Of a stretch of DNA of 64,000 nt, positions 1-10,314 are shown one piece after another. The stretch's first letter is position 1. Every line of letters starts with the position of its first letter. The DNA is from Scalesia atractyloides (Eukaryota; Streptophyta; Magnoliopsida; Asterales; Asteraceae). A program made the position numbers and the translations under genes. The stretch covers positions 76,197,358 through 76,261,357 of the forward strand of contig CAMTDV010000019.1 in the NCBI GenBank assembly GCA_947069175.1, written 5' to 3'. Below the pieces are notes generated by a model. It was not told the origin of the DNA. It searched no databases and saw nothing but the letters and a program-made list of their open reading frames with translations.

Positions 1-1059
1 AAAAGGTGATCGGGGCATGATTGGGTTTTCATCAAAGCTCATGACATTTATTATAATGTTTCATATTTATTATTACAATTTAAAGGAGATCATACAATCA
101 TATCATACAAGTTCAACATGTTCTATACATCTTTCTAGGCTTAATTATTTTTCTTCTAAGACACTTTCCTATGTGTTCCTTGCTTCATCCTGTCCACCTG
201 TATCATGTGTAAAAATGGTTTTTGGATCAACAAAAAGTTGGCGAGTGAATACAATTAAAACATTTAAACGTTTTATTTAATTGATTATAAAATAAAGTGC
301 ATAACCACATATGAGTAAATGTAAATGTAAATTTATTCACAAAACACTTAATATTAACTATTGCACACACATACATCAATAGCTTGTTTTGAGGCACGCG
401 TTGTTCAACTCGTCTCCCACGAGGAACTGATGGGCCTAATAAATGAGTTTTGAGGCACGTGTTGTTCTACGAACTGATGGGCCTAATGAATGAGTTTTAA
501 GGCACGCGTTGTTCAACTCGTCTCCCACGAGGAACTGGTGGGCCTAACAAATAATTTGCATACAACTTGACAATATGTAATACATAACAACAATCAATAT
601 TTACATTCTAGGTTTAGATCATAATATGGTATAGCACGAGTTTGAATAAGCGAATTAGTTTAAGCGACACATGATACACCCCAAAACATGAATAAAAAGG
701 GGAATTTGTAAGAATTCACTCACAGTGGATGCGTTTCTTGGATCGATGATAAATGCGCACGAATTCGGATTTAATCGGCAAGGGAACTAACCTAGATAAT
801 AACATAATAGTTCGATAAATAAATAAACTCTTATTTGAGATTAGTATTTTTAATTAGCGTTCTCAATGGATTTGTTCGGTTTATTTTTGTGACTCAAGGA
901 AATTTTCTAACTTTAAAAATATTATTTTTAAGTATTTTTAATTGATTTTTAAATAAAATAAATAAATAAAAGAAAATAAAAATTTTGACTTTTTGACCAG
1001 TTGACCGTTTGACTGTTGACCGTTTGACTGTTGACCGGTTCGGTCGTGTATATGATATG

Positions 1060-1130
1060 CGCTGGGTGAGACTCGAACCGGTGACCTCCCGTACGCGTGC
1101 ACGCAGCTCTACCAACTGAGCTACGTGTCT
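1060..1130 (-). other. tRNA-like module A (degenerate)
   Basis: On the minus strand the segment reads TAGCTCAGTTGGTAGAGC, an excellent A-box/D-arm with a perfect GCTC/GAGC stem, then ~25 bases, then CCGGTTCGAGTCTC as B-box. The T-stem and acceptor stem do not pair well and the anticodon is not resolvable. It is most likely a tRNA-derived pseudogene with promoter boxes kept, not a working tRNA gene. Confidence 0.55.
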
Positions 1131-1229
1131 AACCCGAAATATTTCTGTTTTTAATTATACTTATATACAAACTAGATAAATTCATTTCTGTCCTTATATA
1201 AAAACTTTGATAATTGCCAGAACCGGTGC

Positions 1230-1299
1230 GGTAGCCTGGACTCGAACCCGCGACGTATGATTTAAAATCGCACACAGTCCACCACTGGACTGTGTGTCT
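1230..1299 (-). other. tRNA-like module B (degenerate)
   Basis: The minus strand shows AGTCCAGTGGTGGACT, a perfect 5-bp D-stem with a short loop, and 36 bases later GGGTTCGAGTCC, a B-box-like T-arm. The middle has an AT-rich GATTTTAAATC that could fold as an anticodon arm. Acceptor pairing is poor. Same interpretation as module A. Confidence 0.5.
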
Positions 1300-1401
1300 A
1301 TCTTGGTTATAATTCCGGTTTTCATTAAACTTAACATCTAACTGGGTGTGGATCCGGTTCAGTTTAAAAAGGAACATTTTTATTACAGAGAATGTGATTG
1401 T

Positions 1402-1468
1402 GTCAAGGATCGAACTCGGACGTGTATTCATTGTGTGCACACAGTCCACCGCTGGACTGTGTGTCTAA
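1402..1468 (-). other. tRNA-like module C (degenerate)
   Basis: The minus strand contains AGTCCAGCGGTGGACT, the same D-arm as module B with one change, and GAGTTCGATCC as a weak B-box. It is the third unit of the array and the most decayed at the T-stem. Confidence 0.45.
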
Positions 1469-2006
1469 CCTGTTTATTATTCTGATTTTAATTAATCCAG
1501 CGATTTTCCGGCGAGTACAGAATATCTGGCAACGTTGTCTGGGATTGATTCTGGGTGATGGATTGATGTTAGTAATGGTCTAACAATGGATTGAAACAGA
1601 AAGAGTCGAGGTATTTACCGTGTTGATGTGAGTCTCGGTTTTCCGGTGATGGCAGAAAAGTTCTGGCGAGTGAAATTGCTTCGAGAATTGGTGTGATTTT
1701 GAGCAAAAAGATTACCAGAGGCTAGGGTGTGTATTTATAGGAAAGAATATCGATGAATTGGGTCCGATTTCTGTCTTGATTCGTTGGTCAATCTTTCTCC
1801 GGCGGTTATGACTGATGTCGCGGGACTGGACATCGGTTATAACCGATGTAGGTGTTAATACGCACGCTAAGTCATAAGAAACCAACAATAATTGGCGAAG
1901 TCGTCGGGATTTCCGGCGACTGCGAAATGGGCGCGTCGTTGACTGATTTTGATATCGAGTTTTGTTATTTGAATTAATTGTTTCGATATATTATCAAAAA
2001 ACAAAA

Positions 2007-2083
2007 GTGGCGGAGTGGTTGGATGTGTGTGAGTAAGTTGCTAAGCTTTCCTCCGGCTGACCCGGGTTCGAATCCCGGCAGCC
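2007..2083 (+). other. tRNA-like module D, class-II-like, with oligo-T downstream
   Basis: On the plus strand the segment reads GTGGCGGAGTGGTTGG (A-box-like, as in Leu and Ser tRNAs) and ends with a perfect T-arm, CCGGG-TTCGAAT-CCCGG. A T5 run follows at 2086, as in RNA polymerase III terminators. The ~77-base body is short for a class II tRNA and the 5' part does not pair with the 3' GGCAGCC, so it is probably a tRNA relic. It lies antisense to the element and opposite to modules A-C. Confidence 0.55.
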
Positions 2084-2270
2084 TGTTTTTCTTTTTATTT
2101 ATTTTATTTTTACTTTTTAACAATTATAGCTTATAAATTCCAATTTGTTTATTAATTATGTATCGTTTAAAATTATAATAAGTCATAAATAAGCATCGAA
2201 AATTTAAAACTGACTATTCGATTAATAAACGAAGCGGGTTTTGAAAACCCGTTTTTCAACGGATGTTACA

Positions 2271-2284
2271 GTATCCCCTACTTT
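2271..2284 (-). other. Polypurine tract of the gag-only gypsy element
   Basis: On the minus strand AAAGTAGGGGATAC lies immediately before the 3' LTR start (TGTAACATCC). Position and composition fit the plus-strand primer of LTR retrotransposons. Confidence 0.7.
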
Positions 2285-2574
2285 TAGAAATTTCGTCTCG
2301 AAATTTAAGTAGTGGCATGTTTGTCTCAAAAGGATGGTGTTTTAATTTAACAATTACATACTCAGAAGGGAGTAAGAGTATAAATTTTGTTTGAGGCGGT
2401 AACGTTCCTTGTAAGGGTTGAGTACCCTGCTACAGGAATCGCTTTTTGATGCCTAAGATAATGAATATTGATAAACAGAGTTAATTGACTAAGTATGATT
2501 TCATGCGCAAGAGTTTTGATACGCTTGGAAAGATAAGGTTATATCCTAAAACAAAACTTCTACAACTAAAACCT

Positions 2575-3680
2575 ACATGGAACTCTCATAACCGCCTGAC
2601 AATGCCTCTGATCCTTTGGCAAGAATACTTATATATAGGAAGTACCAGCGGCGTATCCACCATATTCTTATCAAATTTTCATTGGTTTTATCAGTAAGTT
2701 ATGATTGGTTCTATGATGTGACTCTAGAACATAAACAAACACAACAACCAAAGCCTGAGTCCTAATTCTGATAGTATACATGTTTGAATGGTGACAGTAC
2801 CTCTCTCGTTTTTTATGATGGAGAGGTTAGTCTATGTAGAAATGGAACACAATCCAATTTTTTTAAATGATGAGATGATATGAATGCTAATTCAGTGAGT
2901 ATAAAACAAACTTCAACCATGACATTACTAAATCCTACATGGAACTTCTCATAACCGCCTGACAATGCCTCTGATCCTTTGACAAGAATACTTATATATA
3001 GGAAGTACCAGCGGCGTATCCACCATATTCTCGTCAAATTTTCATTGGTTTTATCAGTAAGTTATGATTAGTCCTATGTGACTCTAAAACATAAACAAAC
3101 ACAACAACCAAAGCTTGAGTCTTAATTCTGATAGTATACATGTTTGAATGATGACAGTTCCTCTCTCGTTTGTTATGATGGAGAGGTTAGTCTATATAGA
3201 AGTGAGACACAGCCCAACTTCTTTAAATAATGAGATTGAAATACGTTGAGATGTATGATGATATGAATGCTAAAATCAGTGAGTATAAAACAAACTTCAA
3301 CCATGACATTACTAAATCCTACATGGAACTTCTCATAACCGCCTGACAATGCCTCTGATCCTTTGGCAGGAATACTTATATATAGGAAGTACCAGCGGCG
3401 TATCCACCATATTCTTGTCAAATTTTCATTGGCTTTATCAGTAAATTATGATTAGTTCTATGTGACTCTAAAACATAAACAAGCACAACAACCAAAACTT
3501 GAGTCTCAAACCTGAAGGTATACATGATTGAATGATGATAGTACCTCGCTCGTTTGTTATGATGAAGGGGTTAGTCCAGGTAAAAGTGAGACACAACCCA
3601 ACTTCTTTAAATGATGAGACTGAAATACGTCGTGAGGTATGATGATATGAATGTTAAATCAATGAGTATAAAACAAAACT
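2575..3680 (-). repeat. Three tandem copies of a ~360-380-base unit in the element interior
   Basis: Units begin near 2575, 2937 and 3321, each opening with ACATGGAACT followed by CATAACCGCCTGACAATGCC on the plus strand. Units 2 and 3 are very similar; unit 3 diverges near its end (about 3670). They occupy the 3' untranslated part of the element between gag and the polypurine tract. No coding sense is evident: the similar short ORFs in two units are by-products of the repetition. Confidence 0.8.
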
Positions 3681-3814
3681 GAAATAGTAATTCGCATAAG
3701 ATTCTTGGATAAAACTTCCAATTTATAATCGAGATACGTGAAAATTGAGATAACATAAAGAAAAACATAAAAACTAAGCGGTTGTAGTTGAATCCTGATT
3801 TTTGGTGAAGGAGA

Positions 3815-4670
3815 CTAGTTGGGTGGTTTGTTTGGGCCGTCATTATCTTCAACAGGATTGGCGTTGATGTTGTAAACTCTTCCTCTTGCTGGTGGCCTAG
3901 TGATTAGGTTTTCTTGATTTGCTTGGTTAACTGGGTTTGCTTGAGCTTGGGCGTTGATAATGTTAACCAATCGAGGGCACGTGTTTCTAAAATGGGTAGG
4001 GTCACCACAATTTAAACAAGCTTGAACATATGGGAACATGGGGTATTGGGTTGTTGATATGTTTGGATCATGTTTTGAGTAGGGGGTGAGGTTTTGGTTT
4101 TGAGGGGTGCGGCAAATCTTGCTCAAATGGCCATAGCGTCCACAATTCGCACATAGTCGACAAGGTAAGGTAGATGGATGGTGATAAAAACAGGTGTTGC
4201 ATTGAGGGTGAGGTCCAAAGTAAGGTTTCTTATTTGGGTAAGTTGAGTTGGGTGCTACTTGAGTGATTGGGATAGCTTGGAGGGGTACGACTTGTGAGGC
4301 TGGTTGATTGTGTTGGGTGACAGCGAAAATTTGGCCATCTCGTTTTCTCTTAGAAATGGGTTGTGAAGAGGATTCGGTTCGGGTGGAGTTTGAGGTTTCG
4401 GTTGATGTTTTATCCTTCTTCTTCTCCTCCTTGAAGTCTTTATTCCGTATGCGGTTTTCGGTGAGCTCTGTAGCTAACTCCATGGCTGCTTCCAAAGTTG
4501 CAGGATTTGGAATGCTTGAAGGTGCATTTAGTGGTATTTGGGGGAGGGTTGATAACATTTTGATCTTCTTGATTGATTGGGTTGTCGGAATTAGCGGTAA
4601 GGGCTTGTTGAACTTGAACTACGATGCTGAGTATTACGGCCGCCATTTGTTGAGCGATTTGGGCAGCCAT
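3815..4670 (-). pseudogene. gag remnant with capsid core deleted
   Basis: Gag makes the structural shell of a retrotransposon particle. The minus strand first encodes a Gag N-terminus (4670 to about 4505: an AAQIAQQMAA segment, then a CTFKH motif). The reading then continues in another frame as NPATLEAAMELATELTE, which in related Gags lies after the capsid domain, so the roughly 130-residue capsid core is missing and the junction is out of frame. Downstream come a basic linker and cysteine knuckles: CNTCFYHH...CANCGRYGHLSKIC and CLNCGDPTHFRNTC. The frame closes where the protease should begin. Pol is absent. Confidence 0.75.
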
Positions 4671-5549
4671 GCGCTCGCGAGATTTCCTGATTTCATTTTC
4701 CTACGAGCGAGACTAGAATCTACAAAGAATACGTACCAAGAGTATGAGTTGGATGTTTTAGGGATCATGTGTCGTATTTTAGGAATGAACATTCATAAAA
4801 TAAATATAGAATAATAAATCTACTACATCCATAGGATGTCTTGGGCTTTGCTCGTAATTGGGCCTTGCATGCCGCCATACTTCACCTTCGTAATCATGTG
4901 GGCCCCCATGATTACCGGGTTTTTTATATGGTTCGCATGTGTTAGCCTAGTTACGTACACTAAAACCCGGAGAAAATCGAGAAATATGTATGTAACGTAT
5001 GATATTCGGAATGTATCCAGGTGTGGACACGGTGACACCTCAAAGTGGGGTTAGTTCGAACGACGTTTGGTGTGGCATGCTTTGGCCTAATAGGTCCTTC
5101 GTACTCTCATCGTTAGTCCCCAGGTAGGCAAATTGGTCCGTTATATTGGATTTATACGAATGCCAACCTAGACAGGACGTTCCGACTACCGGTACTTGTA
5201 CCCTTACAGTTACTACATGCCCGTCGCAGAACTCACTCTGATGAGATTTGAAAAATGAAAATGCGACAAAATCTTGAATAAGGGAAGTATGAAGATGATT
5301 TGAATATGTGAACATTGAAATATGTATGATGAATGTGTATGTAATTATGTATGTTTGACTGTAAGTATAATTCACTATGTATCACAAAATGTAGTATCGG
5401 AAGTGTTTGGATGCATTTGTGTATGTAATAAATATGAAAGAAATAAACATCATGAGTTTGCATATAACCACATAAATAAATAAAATCTAATCAACTATAG
5501 TATAGGCTCTAAGGGTCTAATAACCTATCCTATATCCCTATAGTCAAAA
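4671..5549 (-). other. 5' leader of the gag-only element; no gene seen
   Basis: This stretch lies between the primer-binding site and gag. It holds only short ORFs without recognisable motifs and some AT-rich sequence. It probably contains the packaging signal, but nothing in the sequence identifies one. Confidence 0.5.
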
Positions 5550-5561
5550 GCTCTGATACCA
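5550..5561 (-). other. Primer-binding site (initiator tRNA-Met type)
   Basis: The minus strand reads TGGTATCAGAGC, the classic plant complement to the 3' end of initiator tRNA-Met. It is separated by three bases from the 5' LTR end (TGTGACA), which fixes the element's orientation. Confidence 0.9.
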
Positions 5562-6587
5562 ATCTGTCACACCCCGACCCGCAGCGGAAAAGGTGATCGG
5601 GGCATGATTGGGTTTTCATCAAAGCTCATGACATTTATTATAATGTTTCATATTTATTATTACAATTTAAAGGAGATCATACAATCATATCATACAAGTT
5701 CAACATGTTCTATACATCTTTCTAGGCTTCATTATTTTTCTTCTAAGGCACTTTCCTATGTGTTCCTTGCTTCATCCTGTCCACCTGTATCATGTGTAAA
5801 AATGGTTTTTGGATCAACAAAAAGTTGGCGAGTGAATCCTATTAAAACATTTAAACGTTTTATTTAATTGATTATAAAATAAAGTGCATAACCACATATG
5901 AGTAAATGTAAATGTAAATTTATTCACAAAACACTTAATATTATGCGTTGTTCAACTCGTCTCCCACGAGGAACTGATGGGCCTAATGAATGAGTTTTGA
6001 GGCACGCGTTGTTCTACGAACTGATGGGCCTAATGAATGAGTTTTAAGGCACGCGTTGTTCAACTCGTCTCCCACGAGGAACTGGTGGGCCTAACAAATA
6101 ATTTGCATACAACTTGACAATATGTAATATATAACAACAATCAATATTTACATTCTAGGTTTAGATCATAATATGGTATAGCACGAGTTTGAATAAGCGA
6201 ATTCGTTTAAGCGACACATGATACACCCCAATACATGAATAAAAAGGGGAATTTGTAAGAATTCACTCACAGTGGATGCGTTTCTTGGATCGATGATAAA
6301 TGCGTACGAATTCGGATTTAATCGGCAAGGGAACTAACCTAGATAATAACATAATAGTTCGATAAATAAATAAACTCTTATTTAAGATTAGTATTTTTAA
6401 TTAGCATTCTCAATGGATTTGTTCGGTTTTGTGAGTTCAAGGAAATTTTCTAACTTTAAAAATATTATTTTTAAGTATTTTTAATTGATTTTTAAATAAA
6501 ATAAATAAATAAAAGAAAATAAAAATTTTGACTTTTTGACCAGTTGACCGTTTGACTGTTGACCGGTTCGGTCGTGTATATGATATG

Positions 6588-6995
6588 CGCTAGGTGAGAC
6601 TCGAACCGGTGACCTCCCGTACGCGTGCACGCAGCTCTACCAACTGAGCTACGTGTCTAACCCGAAATATTTCTGTTTTTAATTATACTTATATACAAAC
6701 TAGATAAATTCATTTCTGTCCTTATATAAAAACTTTGATAATTGCCAGAACCGGTGCGGTAGCCTGGACTCGAACCCGCGACGTATGATTTAAAATCGCA
6801 CACAGTCCACCACTGGACTGTGTGTCTATCTTGGTTATTATTCCGGTTTTCATTAAACTTAACATCTAACTGCGTGTGGATCCGGTTCAGTTTAAAAAGG
6901 AACATTTTTATTACAGAGAATGTGATTGTGTCAAGGATCGAACTCGGGACGTGTATTCATTGTGTGCACACAGTCCACCGCTGGATTGTGTGTCT
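6588..6995 (-). repeat. Array of three tRNA-like modules (right LTR copy)
   Basis: Duplicate of the left array: module A 6588-6658, module B 6760-6828, module C 6930-6995, with the same A-box and B-box words. Module C keeps a slightly better T-arm here (a GGG replaces the GG of the left copy). The array was therefore already in the LTR when this element inserted. Confidence 0.6.
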
Positions 6996-7844
6996 AACCC
7001 GTTTATTATTCTGATTTTAATTAATCTTATACACTAGTTCGAACTCATCTTCTTCGTTCAAAACACAGACAACGGTTAACCAACTGTTTCTTGTTTAAAT
7101 TCGATTAACGAATCTTATAAGCAATTGAAAGGTAATGAACAGAGAGGGTTTGGGGAAAGAATGTACCGAACAGGTGTCTTTCTCAGAACTCCGGCAAGGA
7201 TTCGTCGGCTCTGTTTTGTGAACTCCGTCTGTTCGGATCAATTAACAGTTTTGATTGCTTAGATGTGAAATTGAGTTACTAAACAATGATTAACAGGAGG
7301 TTTAGTTGATCATACCGATTTACAGTGTGAGTTCGGAAATTCCAGGGGGCGAGTACAGAATATCTGGCAACGTTGTCTGGGATTGATTCTGGGTGATGGA
7401 TTGATGTTAGTAATGGTCTAACAATGGATTGAAACAGAAAGAGTCGAGGTATTTACCGTGTTGATGTGAGTCTCGGTTTTCCGGTGATGGCAGAAAAGTT
7501 CCGGCGAGTGAAATTGCTTCGAGAATTGGTGTGATTTTGAGCGAAAAGATTACCAGAGGCTAGGGTGTGTATTTATAGGAAAGAATATCGATGAATTGGG
7601 TCCGATTTCTGTCTTGATTCGTTGCTCAATCTTTCTCCGGCGGTTATGACTGATGTCGCGGGACTGGACATCGGTTATAACCGATGTAGGTGTTAATACG
7701 CACGCTAAGTCATAAGAAACCGACAATAATTGGCGAAGTCGTCGGGATTTCCGGCGACTGCGAAATGGGCGCGTCGTTGACTGATTTTGATATCGAGTTT
7801 TGTTATTTGAATTAATTGTTTCGATATATTATCAAAAAACACAA

Positions 7845-7921
7845 GTGGCGGAGTGGTTGGATGTGTGTGAGTTAAGTTGCTAAGCTTTCCTCCGGCTGAC
7901 CCGGGTTCGAATCCCGGCAGC
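7845..7921 (+). other. tRNA-like module D (right LTR copy)
   Basis: Same as 2007-2083 with one inserted base (GAGTTAAG for GAGTAAG). The T-arm CCGGG-TTCGAAT-CCCGG and the following T5 run are intact. Confidence 0.55.
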
Positions 7922-8100
7922 CTGTTTTTCTTTTTATTTATTTTATTTTTACTTTTTAACAATTATAGCTTATAAATTCCAATTATTATGTATCGTTTAA
8001 AATTATAATAAGTCATAAATAAGCATCGAAAATTTAAAACTGACTATTCGATTAATAAACGAAGCGGGTTTTGAAAACCCGTTTTTCGACGGATGTTACA

Positions 8101-8917
8101 AAACATCCCCCAAATATGCCTTATTTGTGATGCTCAAACAAAAATAAATGACTTATGTTAAAACAAATACAGACTCATCTGAGTGTCAACTTAAATAAAA
8201 GTATGTATATTTCAAAGAATCAAAGAAATATTGATTGTGATATGTTGTTGCTAAGTTGGTCAAAATAAATAACATTCACTTTTAAGTTTTCTACATGGCT
8301 TCCACCTTTGACGACTATTGCGTTGCTAGTTTCAAATCTTAGGCCATGTTTGGGATTCCATTTAGAACCTCTTTATTAACTTATTAACTTTTCAAAAAGT
8401 CATTTATAAAAGGAAAAAGTCATTCTAAAAACATGCAATTCTTCCACTACTCTTATTAACCATCAACCGGTGCATCATCATGAATGAACATCGGCGACCT
8501 CGCGTGTTCCTTTTTCTACCAACGCAGTGATCACATTTGTTGGGATTTCCAAGTCTATCCGTTCATTTTCCTGAGTCGCGGTAGAACACCGACACACCAC
8601 CGTAAGTGAAGCGACGACTCTGCACCTTGGCGGTTGTCTGTTCTCTTCGAGCCATGGTCGCCAAAACAATTAAAAGCTTTATGCTGATCATTTTGTTCAA
8701 GTTCTAATAATCGACTGTTTCGGCTTTGTCATTGAAGATTTCAGTGACTCGGGATTGAGGATAAATAAGTATACAAGGTAATCCAAAATTTCCTCTATAT
8801 GAAACACTTTTTATTGTGAAAAAACTCTATATGAATCACTAACCGATAATTTTAACCACTCTATTTTGGTTTACGTTGATGAACTCACAAAGAATTATAC
8901 GAGCAAACAAAGGGACG
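8101..8917. other. Intergenic DNA, no supportable feature
   Basis: Ordinary AT-rich sequence. One 63-codon minus-strand ORF (8478-8669) shows no family motif and no conserved structure. Nothing else could be supported. Confidence 0.5.
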
Positions 8918-9408
8918 TGTTATTGGAAATAAACAAATAGTTACTTAGCGAAGGAACTAATTAGTAGCTTTTGTTTACTATACACCCTATAAGAATATAT
9001 TTAATATATATATATAGATATATATATATAATATACACACATTATTATTATTTATATTAAAATTGATCTTTGACCTTATTGCCCCTATTCATTAAATGGT
9101 GAATATTTGATGGATGTATTTACCCTTACTTGAGAATAGGTTTCCCCTTTAACGTATATATAGAGAGTATTAGAGAGGTTTAAGATTGGTCACCACCATT
9201 TTATAACACCACCATTATTCACCTCCCCCTCTCTCTAAATATCATGATTTTCAAGATCACTAATCACCATCATAATCATACACCAAAAGAGGAACCCGAT
9301 CTATGGAGTAATATCCTAATCTTCATCAATACGATTCACTGGCCTAATCATGTATACAAGTTCTAACCTTCTGTTTCTATTATGTTTAATCTAAAGAATT
9401 GATCAACA
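8918..9408 (+). repeat. 5' LTR of the copia-like element
   Basis: Starts TGTTATTGGAAATAA and ends GATCAACA. Positions 9061-9380 match 11245-11555 closely (shared words include CTTATTGCCCCTATTCATTA and TAGAGA-rich leader sequence). A primer-binding site begins two bases after the end. Confidence 0.65.
9001..9035. repeat. TA-rich microsatellite
   Basis: Run of alternating TA interrupted once (TATATAGATATA) inside the 5' LTR of the copia-like element. Confidence 0.8.
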
Positions 9409-9949
9409 TATGGTATCAGATTTTTATAAGCTTCATAAAATTTTGGTTTTGAACTTTTATAATTTTCGGATTTAATGCTCGTGTTATGTTTATGTGTTGT
9501 TAAATTTGATTAAAACCTTTTAAATCTCATTAAAACCATTAATTTCGGGTTCTTTTGGTAAAATTAGTCAAGAACAAGTTTGAATGTTCTTGATGTTCTT
9601 AACGACTCATCATAAAATGGATGAAAATCATGTATTTTGGTGTTTGATTCAAATTAAAACTTGTTTTAGATATTTTGGGTGTACTTTTTTCCAAATTAAA
9701 CCCAAAAGTTTGAAAATAAATACACTAATAGTCCCTTAATTACGGACAATTTGATTATGTGAAAGATTCCTTGGTGAGACTCTCTAAAACACTCATCATG
9801 GGTAGCACTCCCATAACATGGTCATTGTCATCACTCTCTTAAAATGGTTATCGTCATCACTCTCCTAAAGTCCTTAGTGCAAATTTAGGCATGCCAGCTC
9901 GCACTCAAAATCATCGACATCATGGGACACTAATGCTGGCGACGCTGAG

Positions 9950-10225
9950 AAGGGAGATACTTATGCCGATGACATTTATAGGCGTCAATGCTTTGCAGGC
10001 GTCACTCTCGCCGACTGACCTTACTCTGTGCTAGCAACACTAAATTTGCTGACACTGAGAGTCTTATAGGCGTCACTGATATTGAGAGTCTTATAGGTGT
10101 CACTAACAACGACTGTCACTAACAGGCGCCACTCACATATTAGGAGTCACTCAAACTTTAGGCGCCACTCATATTTTAGGCGTCACTCAAAGTTCAGGTG
10201 ACACTCAAACTTTAGGCGCCACTTA
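9950..10225. repeat. Cluster of degenerate GGCGTCACT minisatellite units
   Basis: The words GGCGTCACT, GGCGCCACT and GGTGTCACT recur about every 20 bases, most regularly at 10120-10225 in units like TTTAGGCGCCACTCATATT. The repeat is inside the copia-like element and has no evident coding sense. Confidence 0.65.
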
Positions 10226-10314
10226 GGTGGTTTGCTATTAAGATTAGTTTTGTTCAACCTTACATATTTAATGCTTTACAAAACTAAGATTGCTTGACTT
10301 GCATAACCTTTTGA

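Larger units (their letters stand above)
1060..1468 (-). repeat. Array of three tRNA-like modules inside the LTR (left copy)
   Basis: Three units spaced about 170 bases apart (starting near 1060, 1230 and 1402) each consist of ~70 bases resembling a tRNA read on the minus strand, followed by a ~100-base AT-rich spacer. The spacers resemble one another: each begins with GTGTCTA at the module edge and soon runs into a T-rich ATTA-containing stretch. The tRNA-like parts keep a D-arm/A-box-like segment and a T-arm/B-box-like segment (GGTTCGAGTC or GAGTTCGATCC). The array looks like tandem growth of a tRNA-derived unit within the LTR. Confidence 0.6.
1..2270 (-). repeat. 3' LTR of the gag-only gypsy element, cut by window start
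   Basis: Matches 5565-8100 over almost its whole length and ends in the same GGATGTTACA (plus-strand reading). It lacks about 320 bases present in the other LTR at 7020-7345, and it has an extra ~60-base segment near 355-420 that the other lacks. The two LTRs have therefore diverged by indels as well as point changes, which argues against a very recent insertion. Confidence 0.88.
1..8100 (-). mobile_element. Non-autonomous Ty3/gypsy LTR retrotransposon, gag remnant only
   Basis: Two long direct repeats (1-2270 and 5565-8100) flank a 3.3-kb interior. On the minus strand the right repeat is the 5' LTR: it ends TGTGACA and is followed by a primer-binding site complementary to initiator tRNA-Met (5550-5561). 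A purine-rich tract abuts the left repeat (2271-2284). The interior holds only a damaged gag; no protease, reverse transcriptase or integrase can be found, so this is a deletion derivative of LARD or TR-GAG type that would need proteins supplied by another element. The window starts about 23 bases inside the left LTR, so the target-site duplication cannot be checked. Assignment to gypsy rests on the gag zinc knuckles and the LTR style. Confidence 0.85.
5565..8100 (-). repeat. 5' LTR of the gag-only gypsy element
   Basis: 2,536 bases with TGTCACACC...GGATGTTACA termini in plus-strand reading, a near copy of 1-2270. It has a 320-base segment (7020-7345) not present in the left LTR and lacks ~60 bases found there near 355-420. 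The polarity set by the primer-binding site makes this the promoter-bearing LTR. Confidence 0.88.

Noticed and set aside
1060..2083. Calling the tRNA-like modules functional tRNA genes
   Set aside because: Acceptor stems do not pair, anticodon arms are unclear in all modules, and T-stems are broken in A-C; only the promoter-box-like words are well kept.
4308..4814. 168-codon plus-strand ORF
   Set aside because: Antisense to the gag remnant with its zinc knuckles; no motif of its own.
7705..7962. 85-codon ORF with an LPGFEPGS peptide
   Set aside because: The peptide is the reverse translation of a tRNA-like T-arm (module D); it is not a protein-coding gene.
8340..8460. GGCCATGTTTGGGATTCC as a MITE start
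   Set aside because: No inverted partner end or target duplication was found.
8478..8669. 63-codon minus-strand ORF in intergenic DNA
   Set aside because: No family motif, no partner exon and no conservation evidence.
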